Positions 21,770-31,226 of a DNA stretch of 64,000 nucleotides are shown here, one piece after another. The translations under genes and the position numbers were made by a program. The notes beneath the pieces were generated by a model. That model was not told where the DNA came from. It made no database searches and saw only the letters and a program-made list of their open reading frames with translations. The stretch is from Nansenia antarctica (taxonomy: Eukaryota; Chordata; Actinopteri; Argentiniformes; Microstomatidae), in assembly GCA_963989245.1 (NCBI GenBank), contig OZ022354.1:2922050-2986049 (forward strand). The letters run 5' to 3'. Position 1 is the first letter of the stretch, and each line of letters opens with the position of its first letter.

Positions 21770-22716
21770 TGTGTTGGGAATTTGTATTAAAATAACTAGA
21801 AGTGATAAATCATGTACTATGTGCTCATTTAAATAATATGTGAATGCGGTCAGTTGAGAACAATAGGAAGGTCACGCAAAGCCAAAAGAGAGGTTCTGTT
21901 TTTGAGCGACAAGAAGAAATACAAGCTCCTGACTAAAAGAACGTTTTATGATTCAAACTGCCTGTAAATTACTTATTTTTACCTATGTGCTAACAACCAT
22001 TTTACACCTGCTGTTATAATATTCTATTTTTCTGTACTTTCATAACTAATGATTAATGATAAGTCTATTCTTCTAACTTGTAAATTGAATCCTAATATTA
22101 CTGTGTAACTTCAATAAGTTGTGTTTTCACAAAACATTCTGATAACAAGACATTCTGATAAGGACACTGACACAATGCTCTGCTCATACAAAGTACGATA
22201 TCACCATGGGAACGAGACGCTAGCAGGACACTCAAGCTGATAACATACATAGACTCTCGCACCCACACAAGAGAAGAATTGAAGGCCAACGCTAACGAGA
22301 AGACTTTCTGCAGCTGCAACGGATTTGTGCTGACACTTGGAAAACTACCAGATAGAGGGGGGGGGCATCACCCAGCCCAAAATGTTTGATGAATTGTATA
22401 AAGGACTATGTACGGAGGTGAGAGGGACTCTTGTTTTTGGTGGAGCCACTGCAGTTAACTTGTTGACGGCTAGCTGAGATAGGCCTGCAGAGGTGAAGCT
22501 AGATAAGACACTTTTCCATGGAAATGAACTATTATTGCTTGCTGATGTGCTTGAATAAATATTATCTTAATGAACAGTTCAGTAGTGGTGCCTAATATTT
22601 GATTGGATCATATCATCTTAAGAAGTTATATCAAGGACGTCTCGTTGAGATTAAACGAACTCGCTTGTAAGTGACGACTCAATTAAATCGATTCTGGAGA
22701 AGTTGATCACCTTACA
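21770..22716 (+). mobile_element. Solo LTR-like insertion in the integrase gene
   Basis: About 947 bp, beginning TGTGTTGGG and ending CACCTTACA (TGT...ACA ends). In the right order it contains a TATA box (ttgtataaagg, near 22398) and a polyadenylation signal (tgaataaatatt, near 22552), with a U5-like remainder. There are no coding frames. A-rich flanks hide any target duplication. It looks like the solo LTR of an endogenous retrovirus or LTR retrotransposon left after LTR-LTR recombination. Confidence 0.65.
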
Positions 22717-22996
22717 AAAGCGAGGGGTTTTTGAAAAGGCTTATGAAGAGACATTCACCCGAGAGTTTTTTACAATAGAAAAAAGGATAGCTAGGATACC
22801 ACCTGTTTACAAATTGAAAGATTATGACGGTGAATTTATCGACGGGTCGTTTTATGAGGCCGAGTTACAGAAAATCAAGATTGACAGCGACAAGGCGTTT
22901 AAGGTCGAGAAGGTGTTACGTCGAAAGAAGCAGAGGGGCGTGTGCATGGTAATGGTCAAGTGGCTCGGCTGGCCCCCGAAGTTCGTGGGTTCGTGA
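22717..22996 (+). pseudogene. Polinton integrase C-terminal chromodomain fragment
   Basis: The open frame resumes directly after the LTR with FEKAYEETFTREFFTIEKR and ends in a chromodomain: FKVEKVLRRKKQRG, then MVKWLGWPPKF. Chromodomains at the C-terminus are usual for Polinton integrases and may steer insertion to chromatin marks. The stop at 22994-22996 falls at the end of the domain. Confidence 0.75.
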
Positions 22997-23000
22997 ATGC

Positions 23001-23021
23001 GACGTCACCAATATATAAAAG
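23001..23021 (+). promoter_or_regulatory. CRE plus TATA box before the capsid genes
   Basis: GACGTCAC (23001-23008) followed by TATATAAAAG (23012-23021), about 63 bp before the minor capsid ATG. This is the best core promoter I see in the element and probably drives the plus-strand virion gene cluster. Confidence 0.55.
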
Positions 23022-23083
23022 GGTGTGGGGTTTCAGTCGAGAGAGCTCATAACACATAGTGTGTGAAGGTGTTCTGTAGAGTC

Positions 23084-23905
23084 ATGACTGAGAGTGAAGA
23101 GTTTTACATGACATTACCTTGCAATGCCTCTCAGAAGGTATATCCCGAAAACAAGATTTCGAACTATAGGACACATATTTCTAAACCTTTAATACTAAAA
23201 GGCGAATGGCAAGTGGGATTAATAGAATTCCAATACCCTAGAACATGGCAGACATTTACAGTTGAAGACACTTTTTTAGAGTTAACAGATAACAGGTCAT
23301 TGCGACTGACGTTACAGATACGTGAAGGTTTCTACTCAAAGATGTCAGAGCTTGTAGCAGAGATTGACAGAGTGTTAGAACCACACAACATCATATTCGG
23401 TTATTGCTCCATAAAACACAAGGTGTTCATGATTGTGGAGGATTTATACACTATAAAATTCAGAGGGAGATTAGCTCTAATACTAGGATTATACACGGAT
23501 GGTATTAATGATGGGGAATATGGAGTGTTGGATTCGACTAGAGGTTCTATGGGTAAGAATGTATTGGCAGAAGAAGTTTTAGATTTGAACCAGACCAAGA
23601 TATATGCACACCGCCCTGCAGATATTTATGGAGGATTCTACACTCTATATGTTTACACGGATATAATTAATCACCAAATCGTTGGGGATCACTACGTCCA
23701 GTTATTGAGATGTGTACATATGACAGGAAAGGATCGAGAGATTGTTACAATCACCTACGACAGGGCCCACTATGTGCCTGTAACAAAAGAACACATCACA
23801 GATATCGTTATAGAGGTCAAGACAGATCAGAACGCGTGTGTGCCTTTTAAATACGGTAAAGTTGTTGCAAAGCTTAATTTCAGAAGAGTGAAGGCTAGAG
23901 TGTAA
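23084..23905 (+). CDS. Polinton minor capsid (penton-like, single jelly-roll) protein
   Basis: 273 residues from the ATG at 23084 (MTESEEFYMTLP). Start chosen because the upstream in-frame opening lacks an ATG. Family members form the vertices of the predicted virion. The beta-rich pattern, the opening FYMTLPCNAS, then WQVGLIEFQYPRTW and the C-terminal VPFKYGKVVAKLNFR fit the Polinton minor capsid family. The frame is intact. It lies first in the order minor capsid, core-like protein, major capsid, protease, the common virion cluster in Polintons. Confidence 0.8.
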   Translation: MTESEEFYMTLPCNASQKVYPENKISNYRTHISKPLILKGEWQVGLIEFQYPRTWQTFTVEDTFLELTDNRSLRLTLQIREGFYSKMSELVAEIDRVLEPHNIIFGYCSIKHKVFMIVEDLYTIKFRGRLALILGLYTDGINDGEYGVLDSTRGSMGKNVLAEEVLDLNQTKIYAHRPADIYGGFYTLYVYTDIINHQIVGDHYVQLLRCVHMTGKDREIVTITYDRAHYVPVTKEHITDIVIEVKTDQNACVPFKYGKVVAKLNFRRVKARV

Positions 23906-24033
23906 GACGTCTAAAAGACTAGCGCCACTACTGCTACACCCTTTACAGCAATTTCGACCCTAGCCCCAACCGGTACATAGATTATTACAAAGCACAGGCT
24001 GGTAATGGTATACCGGGGTTTTCAGGGAGTGTT

Positions 24034-24390
24034 GTGATGCATGGAGCTGGTTTAGGGGGTATATTTCGAGGTTTATTCAGATTCGCAGCTCCGTTATTCA
24101 AACAGGGGTTCAACATAGCCAAACCACACCTCAAGAATGCTGCAAAGAGTATAGCGTCAGACGTGATCGCAAAAGTAATGTCCAGAGCAGGGGGTAGACA
24201 GGATGGTTCTGGGTTGGTTGTGATGAAGCGTAAGAGAGCAGCCAAGCGCAGGGCGGTGCAGCAAGGGCCTCCAGGTTCCCGTCCAAAGGAGAGGAAAAAG
24301 GCTGTTACAAGGAGTGTGAGGGCAGTTGTTAAAAGTGAACACAGGCGACAGGTCAGAACACTCGACGGAGGAGCAAACTACATATTCTAA
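24034..24390 (+). CDS. Polinton basic protein (adenovirus pVI/pX-like position)
   Basis: 118 residues. The amphipathic N-terminus GLGGIFRGLFRFAAPLFKQG resembles membrane-active or internal virion proteins. A Lys/Arg-rich core (MKRKRAAKRR, KERKKA) suggests DNA binding. Coding-like sequence in the same frame extends upstream to about 23929 (YIDYYKAQAGNG) without an ATG, so the original start may be lost and the present ATG secondary. It ends 2 bp before the major capsid gene. Confidence 0.65.
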   Translation: MMHGAGLGGIFRGLFRFAAPLFKQGFNIAKPHLKNAAKSIASDVIAKVMSRAGGRQDGSGLVVMKRKRAAKRRAVQQGPPGSRPKERKKAVTRSVRAVVKSEHRRQVRTLDGGANYIF

Positions 24391-24392
24391 AG

Positions 24393-25709
24393 ATGGCGTT
24401 GCTACATAGTCTAAGTGGGGAGTGCATCAAATCCGAATTAGATCTTTTTACGATACCGTTAACACAGACAGCTATAGAGAAATCGACATATGTTGAACAT
24501 CCACCTATATCGGCGATAACTCCCACAGGGCCATTGGAGTTTTATATAGCTGGATCAGGCGGCGATTACATTGATTTAAACAATACCATGCTGTTTACAC
24601 GACTGCAAATTGTTAAAGCAGATGGGACCGCCATAGGTGCTAACGCTAAAGTAGGACTGATCAACTATCCTGGAGCTACAATATTTTCACAGGTTGACAT
24701 ATCACTAGGCGATCGACTAATTTCACAGAGCAGCAACACGTATCCCTACCGCTGTCTTATAGAATGCTTGCTAAATTACGACATGGAGACATTAAAGTCA
24801 TCATTCTCTACAGGGCTTTTTTACAAGGATACAGCTGGACACATGGATGTGTTAAACGCTGTAGACGGGGCTAATGCTGGTTTAACAGCCAGACAGAGAT
24901 ACACAGCTCTGAGTGGCACGGTGGAGCTCATGGCCCCCATACACAGTGACATGTTTTTTCAGGAAAAGTTAATGCTGAACGGTGTTGATATTAAAATCCG
25001 TATGACTAGAGCAAAGGATGCATTCTGTCTGATGCGTGATGCTGCGGACAATGAGTTGTACAAAGTGAATCTTATCTCTGCGTCCATATTTGTCAAGAAA
25101 GTTTCATTGTCACCGGCCGTACGCTTAGGACATGCACAGACACTGCTAACGAACACTGCCAAATACCCCCTGGACCGTGTCACCCTTAAGAATGTTTCCA
25201 TTCCAGCGGGCTCAAGAGTGTCAAACCATGAAAATCTGTTTCTAGGAACCCTACCCAAGTCTGTGGTGGTAGCGATGGTTGATAATGACTCTTTTACGGC
25301 CGACTATGGCAAGAACCCATTCAATTTTAAGAATTATAATCTAGAATATCTGGCAATATATGTTGACGGTGTCCAGTTCCCCACCAAACCATTACAACCG
25401 GACTTCCCTAATGGTTGCGTGACTCGTGAATTCTATCAACTGGTGTTATCAACAGGGAGACATTTAAAGAACAGTGCTATGGCCATTGATCGTAACGATT
25501 TCCTGAATGGGTACACTCTTTATGCATTTAATCTGACACCTGACGAGGATAATAGTCAGCATCTATCATTGATCAAGAGTGGTAACATACGCCTGGAGAC
25601 ACGTTTCAGGAACCCGCTGCCTAATACCATCAATCTAATAATTTATGCGGTATATGATAGTATGATTGAAGTGTCCCATCGCAGACAGGTTTTAGTTGAT
25701 TACTATTAA
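24393..25709 (+). CDS. Polinton major capsid protein (double jelly-roll)
   Basis: 438 residues, intact. Forms the hexon-like shell in the predicted virion. Diagnostic stretches: GSGGDYIDLNNTMLFTRLQI (residues about 54-73), FSQVDISLGDRLISQSSNTY (about 101-120), LIECLLNYDMETL, GLFYKDTAGHMD, and ALSGTVELMAPIHSDMFFQE (about 172-191). The C-terminal part has the second beta-barrel (NYNLEYLAIYVDGVQFPTKP). Both barrels are present and the length is normal for the family. It is followed 6 bp later by the protease gene. Confidence 0.9.
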   Translation: MALLHSLSGECIKSELDLFTIPLTQTAIEKSTYVEHPPISAITPTGPLEFYIAGSGGDYIDLNNTMLFTRLQIVKADGTAIGANAKVGLINYPGATIFSQVDISLGDRLISQSSNTYPYRCLIECLLNYDMETLKSSFSTGLFYKDTAGHMDVLNAVDGANAGLTARQRYTALSGTVELMAPIHSDMFFQEKLMLNGVDIKIRMTRAKDAFCLMRDAADNELYKVNLISASIFVKKVSLSPAVRLGHAQTLLTNTAKYPLDRVTLKNVSIPAGSRVSNHENLFLGTLPKSVVVAMVDNDSFTADYGKNPFNFKNYNLEYLAIYVDGVQFPTKPLQPDFPNGCVTREFYQLVLSTGRHLKNSAMAIDRNDFLNGYTLYAFNLTPDEDNSQHLSLIKSGNIRLETRFRNPLPNTINLIIYAVYDSMIEVSHRRQVLVDYY

Positions 25710-25714
25710 GCATC

Positions 25715-26191
25715 ATGAATACTGTGGAACTGACAGCCATCATGGATACAATATCAGCAAACACCCATTTTCTAGGTGTTTTGGCTTGTGATAAACTGCC
25801 CCAGCAACCACTACAAATAAGACCTAGTGCTATGATAATTAACACACACCCCTCTGACCAGCCTGGAGAGCATTGGCTGGCAGTTTATATATCATTGGAG
25901 AGAGTTGGGTGTTTTTATGACAGTTTTGGAAATGCTCCAAATCATTCAAGATTTCCTAAATCGATTTATGACTTTTTAAACATGTCATGTGACGAGATAC
26001 ATTTCTCAGACAAACAAGTTCAGGATGTCACATCGGTCACATGTGGTGAACACTGTATCTACTTCTTAAATCACATGTGTAGAGGCATCACCTATGATAT
26101 GTTGATATCTAAATATTCTTCTAATCTGTTTAAAAATGACACAATGGTAACACGTTTTGTGAAAAAGTTGCAACCGTGTGTGTGTTCATAA
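25715..26191 (+). CDS. Polinton adenain-like cysteine protease
   Basis: 158 residues, intact. Related to the adenovirus maturation protease, which cleaves capsid and core precursors. The catalytic set is visible in the family order: His53 in GEHWLAVYI, Asp69 in FYDSFG, oxyanion Gln103 in KQVQD, Cys110 in TCGEHC. The Gln-to-Cys spacing of 7 is as expected. Last gene of the plus-strand virion cluster, followed by AATAAA signals near 26244-26265. Confidence 0.88.
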   Translation: MNTVELTAIMDTISANTHFLGVLACDKLPQQPLQIRPSAMIINTHPSDQPGEHWLAVYISLERVGCFYDSFGNAPNHSRFPKSIYDFLNMSCDEIHFSDKQVQDVTSVTCGEHCIYFLNHMCRGITYDMLISKYSSNLFKNDTMVTRFVKKLQPCVCS

Positions 26192-26483
26192 TGTGTTTAG
26201 TTGTGTTCAACATGTTCAGACAATTGTGTAAGATTGTGCAAGTCAATAAAATGTTGGTCAAATAAATTATCAGAGTTCATGTATCATTACAATCATTTTT
26301 ATTTAGTCAAGCAAGGGGTTTTAGTCAAACAATAACATAGTCATTCACAGTCATTCACAATAAAAATAAAAAATACAAACATTGTATACAAATTGGTTGT
26401 AGCAGAAATACATTCACAATGTTAACAGGGGTTAAAAATGTTAAAACAAAAATAAGTAAATAAATGAAATTAAAATAACAAAT

Positions 26484-27311
26484 CTAGCTCCAATCATGCC
26501 ACAACAAGCCTCTATGAGATTCTGGCCTTGATTTAGACTTGCGCCGAGATCGGCTGTCAGAGGCCGTTGTTCCTGAAGCCTCATACTCTAAGAATTTAGG
26601 GGCCAGAGTGAGACTGCGCCTAGAAGGGGTTTTAACAGCACCAATGGCAGCATCAACATTTGTTTTAGAATGTTTAACATCACTAATCTCGTCTTTGACA
26701 TGTCTATTGGGTATTGTACAAAGCGGTATGTTTAAAACTGAAAAACCCTGCACAAACTCATCCCAACCGTGGGGTCTGACGCTTGTTTTAGGTGCCTGAA
26801 TCATGGTCGCTAGTTTAACAATATCTAAAATGTGTGACCCGGTCACGACGGCCCCTTTCAACACAAGTTCCCCAGATTCGTTCCACTCTAATACCCTTGA
26901 TTTATACATCTTGGCCAAAATATGTTGGGCATTCTTCTTGCTCCTCAGGGGTAAATTATTTAAGACGTCTAAAGCTGTGTTATCTGTAGCAAAAGATGTA
27001 GACACCACTGGGTGTGGGGTCGCTTCATCCTCGAGTGTTGAGCTGTTTGGCACAATTAGTTTTAAAGTATTGACATCACTATCCCCCTGTCTGACCAATG
27101 TTAAATATCTCTGTAGTAACACAGTGTAATGCTGTGCTTTGTCATGTGGAGTTAAATCGTTTCTATTCAAAATGGTTCTCATCAAATCATCAATGTTATT
27201 TTCAGCACTCTGTCTGATAGTCGTTGGACCTCCAACACGTAATTTGTCCACATCTCTTTGCGGCACCAAATACATTTTCTCCATAATGACTAGTAGGTTG
27301 TTTGTACACAC
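26484..27311 (-). CDS. Polinton conserved protein, minus strand, unknown role
   Basis: Up to 275 residues; a start at the second Met (MEKMYLVPQRDVDKLRVGG, 27281) is more likely. The recognisable N-terminus is followed by AENNIDDLMRTILNRNDLTP and AQHYTVLLQRYLTLVRQG, all predicted helix. A middle segment reads ILAKMYKSRVLEWNESGELV, and the tail is basic and disordered (RSRRKSKSR). I associate this combination with Polinton gene sets in fish. No enzymatic motif is visible, so the function is unknown. The frame is intact. It is convergent with the protease gene, with 290 bp of A/T-rich DNA between. Confidence 0.65.
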   Translation of the reverse strand: MCTNNLLVIMEKMYLVPQRDVDKLRVGGPTTIRQSAENNIDDLMRTILNRNDLTPHDKAQHYTVLLQRYLTLVRQGDSDVNTLKLIVPNSSTLEDEATPHPVVSTSFATDNTALDVLNNLPLRSKKNAQHILAKMYKSRVLEWNESGELVLKGAVVTGSHILDIVKLATMIQAPKTSVRPHGWDEFVQGFSVLNIPLCTIPNRHVKDEISDVKHSKTNVDAAIGAVKTPSRRSLTLAPKFLEYEASGTTASDSRSRRKSKSRPESHRGLLWHDWS

Positions 27312-27326
27312 TTGTAGTATGTCGCT

Positions 27327-27659
27327 TCAACCCTGTCTCGACAGCAAGCTAGTGATAAATGGTACAGCTATGCTTAAAAGTGGTAATAAAAATCCTCCCT
27401 CTTGATTGATAACCCTCTTTTTTCTCGATATAGGAATATTTTTGTCAGCTATGATTTTCAGATTAGACTTAACCTTTGACAGTCTTTTAAATTGTGTCTT
27501 TGATAGAGGAATAGTACCACACAGCACGTTCAATGCGACTTCACACAATGCCTGAATTAGATCTTTTGAAGCATTCTTTAAAATAGCCCGTATTTCCCCC
27601 GGCTTAGATTTCATCAACAGTTGTAGTAGCGATAAATGACGTTCTAATCTAGCAGACAT
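27327..27659 (-). CDS. Polinton conserved small protein with hydrophobic C-terminus
   Basis: 110 residues from the ATG at 27659 (MSARLERHLSLLQLLMKSKP). The open frame extends upstream to 27869, but the previous gene's stop is just before this ATG, so the short form is preferred. Helical N-terminus (LKNASKDLIQALCEVALNVL), basic middle, and GGFLLPLLSIAVPFITSLL at the end, a membrane-active or anchor segment. This architecture recurs in Polintons and adintovirus-like elements. The next gene starts 15 bp downstream. Confidence 0.65.
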   Translation of the reverse strand: MSARLERHLSLLQLLMKSKPGEIRAILKNASKDLIQALCEVALNVLCGTIPLSKTQFKRLSKVKSNLKIIADKNIPISRKKRVINQEGGFLLPLLSIAVPFITSLLSRQG

Positions 27660-27660
27660 T

Positions 27661-27846
27661 TCAGCCACTCCTCTTCCTCTGTTTGTACACAACCTGATAA
27701 GTGGAGCATAAAGCTGTTCTGAGACGATAGGCCTCTGGCGTTTTAGCTTTATAATCAACCAACAAATACCCATAAGGGGCTTCTGTAGCATCTTTAAATG
27801 ACTCCATAAAATATTTAGTATTACCAGGATACATTTGTCTAGCCAA
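27661..27846 (-). pseudogene. C-terminal remnant of an upstream Polinton gene
   Basis: 61 codons reading MYPGNTKYFMESFKDATEAP, then GYLLVDYKAKTPEAYRLRT. Its TGA (27661-27663) is separated by one base from the next ATG, the tight packing seen elsewhere in this element. Sequence 5' to it (above about 27870) has no continuing frame. It looks like the surviving tail of a longer deleted gene. I cannot say which protein. Confidence 0.45.
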
Positions 27847-28012
27847 TACAGAGATTTGATTATTATCACGTTTTTTTTTTTTTAAATAACACTAAATAGT
27901 TTGTGTTCAAGCTAATTGTCCTACTGGTTTTACCCTGGAAAAACAAATTCTGTACTAGATATAAAACACTGAGATTTCTATGGTGAACATACTGGGTAAA
28001 AACCTTCTCAAC

Positions 28013-28243
28013 TGAGACACCTGAGACACCTGGGACACCTGGGACACCTGAGACACCTGAGACACTGAGACACCTGAGACACTATGTGAGACACCTGGGA
28101 CAGCTGGGACACTATGTGAGACACCTGGGACACCTGGGACAGCTGGGACACCTGGGACAGCTGGGACACCTGGGACACTATGTGAGACACTGAGACACCA
28201 GGTGTCCCAGGTGTCCCAGGTGTCTCAGGAGACACTTTTCAGG
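28013..28243. repeat. GACACCTGG minisatellite with orientation switch
   Basis: Nine-base units (gacacctgg, gacacctga, gacagctgg) with actatgtga spacers run about 185 bp. At about 28199 the same motif appears in reverse complement (aggtgtccc repeated), so a long hairpin is possible. The flanking 27870-28010 and 28245-28650 hold no gene that I can see. Confidence 0.85.
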
Positions 28244-28657
28244 ACCCCGCTGCTCCCTTGAAGCTTATAGAAAAGAAGAAAAGAAGGCATCTGTTGTCCT
28301 ACTCGCTCCTAGTAGAGGAAACCTAAAGCGACGCTCCATATATTTACATGTTATACTTGACTAGCTCTATTGTTTCATGCGGTACCCCATCCATGACAGT
28401 TTTTACTCTCCATGGGCATAATTAAAACATGTCAATAACAACACTCAAATTCAACTCGTTAAGTAACATTTTCACTATACACGGGGACATGTTAATTTTT
28501 GCAATTGTTGCAATTTTTTTTTAGGAAAGATAGGCTTACAGTTAACATGTAAATCGGCATCACAAGAAAAAATTGATAAGGAAAGGAAATGATAGCAAAC
28601 AATTCAAATTAATTCTTCCCCGCCATGATTTAACCCACCATGAATCATTCAGGTTGG

Positions 28658-30982
28658 TTACATCTTTTTTAAGGTTTTAATCGTATTCCCTTGTATGTCT
28701 GCCTCTACGTTGACCGGCAACATATCAAGGAGTGTCTCCTCGAAAGCTCCATCCAGTTTAATAGCGCAGGCCTGTGCCAGGAGCTTGGATGCCACAGTGA
28801 ATGTCTTCAGTTTTCCATCCGTCTCTGCCAACAGAGTCACTTCCATCTTGCTGGACTTTTGAATCCCTTGTATAGACAGCTTCACAGTCTCCAGGGTAAC
28901 AGCTTGGACCTACACACAAAGAAACATATACAGACAGACAGACACACAGACAGACACACAGACCAGACACCAGACAGACACACAGACACACACAGACAGC
29001 ACACACTTCAGGATTTAGGGTTACGTCTCAAACTATAGCAAGCAGTCTCTGAAAAAAGCAGTTCACCAAATGGCATTGCGTAGATGGAATGGGACACTGC
29101 ATAATGGTTCAAAAGTTACCCACCGTATCAACCCTGGTTTTGTAAGTTGAGTTGAGGTACCCTTTGGATTTCACATTGGTCACCCTGACTGTATTTCCAA
29201 CGGATGCACAACAACTGAGAGCCTTCTCATTCCAGAGACAGACCTCGATAGACCCCGTCTCGTCCTGTAAGGTTAAAATGCGCTGGGGAGTCTTGGCCCT
29301 CTGCCATTTCACCTTCACTTTATTCACTGGGGGCATCTGAGCAAAAACAGAGGGTATAGGTAACCAGGAAACACTGAACAAATAGTTATGTGAAGGTCTT
29401 GAAAAAGGTATGGCAACTCACTGCAATTATAGTTCCCTCAATGCTCATCTCAGAACCATCTGGTGACGACTTGGCATCAGCTATGGAGCAGACTGGATCT
29501 TGGGGTGGTTCAATGAGCATCCTTGCCTCCATTTCCAGTCTCTGAGGAACATTGACTTGTCTTGTTTTTGAGACCGTGGCACTTCGTGTGAGCATCACCA
29601 TACCGCGACCCTCACTGAGGCCGTCTAGAAGATAAGAGCTCCCCTCTTGAAAGGTTCCATATCTCTCATCCCCATATACACAAACTTTGATACTTGTTGT
29701 GTCATCAGCCAGACCCATGTAGAAACAAACCAGTTTTTTATTTTCCTTTGTGTCGTGCATCAGCTGAGATTTTTTAATCACTTTTCCTTTAATTGCTTTA
29801 CTGCAGAGTCCCGAGCTCTTCAGATCTGCAATGCTTATCTGGACAACACAATAAGGGGGAAGGGCTTCTGTCAAAGCAGTATCAAACCAATATGTACATT
29901 TGACACTTGACTCTCTCACACAAGTTAAGTGAGTAAAGGATAAAACAGTTACCCAAGAGTTGGAGGAGCACGGGGACTCAAAGGGAGATGAATTCTCCTG
30001 AGATGATGGAATAAATAAATTAACAATACATTTTTATTTTCTGTCATTCAAACATAATAGGTAAAACAGACATATTGTGTAAATGTTAAGGGATTTTAGC
30101 CAATAGTTGTTTTATTACTGAAAAGATCACACACTACTCCATACCTTGTAGCTTTTATCCCGCCTCTTTTCTGGACCTTAAAAACAAAACATTAAAGGTG
30201 TTACTGTTTAAGCTCATACTGTATACATTAGGCATGAAGAATCTCTCGAAAATCAGCCCACTCCCCGAGAACACCCCTGGCCAGTAACAACATGCTTATA
30301 TGAAAACTTGGGTAGGACACTCCATTTTAGAAAGCGCATTTTCCAGACCAAAACAGTATTCAAACCTGCTTCTGCCTCCTCCTCGCCTGAGTCTGATTTT
30401 GATTCGCTCACATATTTTCTCTTACATCCTGAAAAAGATCATGACAATAATATTTGTATTATAGTATCAAATAACCATTATTGCTATCATTATTCACTTC
30501 ACAATCAAGGTTTAAACCCAGCTAAATGATAAACAGCAGTCATTCCCCTATGAGTGAGAAACTTTCTCTTTGTGGGGTGGGGTAGGGGGGAGGGGTAATA
30601 TGGCTACAGTAGGCCTAAAAAGTTGGATATGGGCTGTGGCATTTTCTGTAGCATTTCATGCCACATTTTGCTGCAAATCCTGCTGATTGGTGTCTCCTCA
30701 TTAAATGTAAATGTAAAAAATGTAATTACTGTGGTACGTAAAACTCAAATTAACTGTTAGAACCAGGAAGCGTCCTGTAGGCTTACCTCTTGGGGGCTCA
30801 TGTTCTTCAGACTTCAGCACAACACGACCAAACGAGTTCGGGGTTATCTTTGCAACACAGGGTTCAGACCTGGGGCGATGAGCAGCTAATATTCCTGCCC
30901 AAACGTTTTCAGGCCGATCGTCGACCTCGGCGTCTGATCCGATGGCATTGAAATCCATACATGCGAAATCACAAGTAGCCAT
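28658..30982 (-). CDS. Spliced OB-fold-like protein gene inside the Polinton (seven exons)
   Basis: Exons on the minus strand: 30787-30982, 30366-30428, 30145-30176, 29953-29997, 29422-29910, 29124-29336, 28658-28909. All have GT-AG borders and phases that join, giving 1290 bp (429 residues plus stop). The first exons give an acidic, Ser/Glu-rich N-terminus (KRKYVSESKSDSGEEEAEA). Exon 5 has beta-rich segments (VCFYMGLADDTTSIKVCVYG, then a MVMLTRSATVSK strand). Exon 6 has a typical OB-fold core: RILTLQDETGSIEVCLWNEK, then VGNTVRVTNVKSKGYLNST, as in RPA-type single-strand DNA binding proteins. The function is inferred: a replication or repair accessory protein. Introns are unusual in Polinton genes. 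The ATG is about 40 bp from a TIR copy, mirroring the left-end gene. Confidence 0.72.
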
Positions 30983-31020
30983 TGTTGAGTCTTTGACATT
31001 AAAGTGATAGATACAGCAAG

Positions 31021-31226
31021 ACTATTTAAACACATTTCAACCCTTGCCAGTCATTTGGGGCAACCCCCTTCCTAACACCTACGTCAACTTTCGTTTTGGC
31101 CCACCCCTCCGTTTGGGGGGTGTTCTGAACAAATGGCTGGGGTGAATAAAACCACAACGCGGGGCAAATAAACCCCCCTCCCTTCTGTAAAAGATCTTAT
31201 GTTTTATGACCCCCCTCATAAAAAAG
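31021..31226 (-). repeat. Third, internal copy of the Polinton TIR
   Basis: Begins atttaaacacatttcaaccc and ends ccctcataaaaaag, closely matching 32818-33020, but it lacks the outer ~50 bp including the terminus. It has the orientation of the right TIR. Confidence 0.85.
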
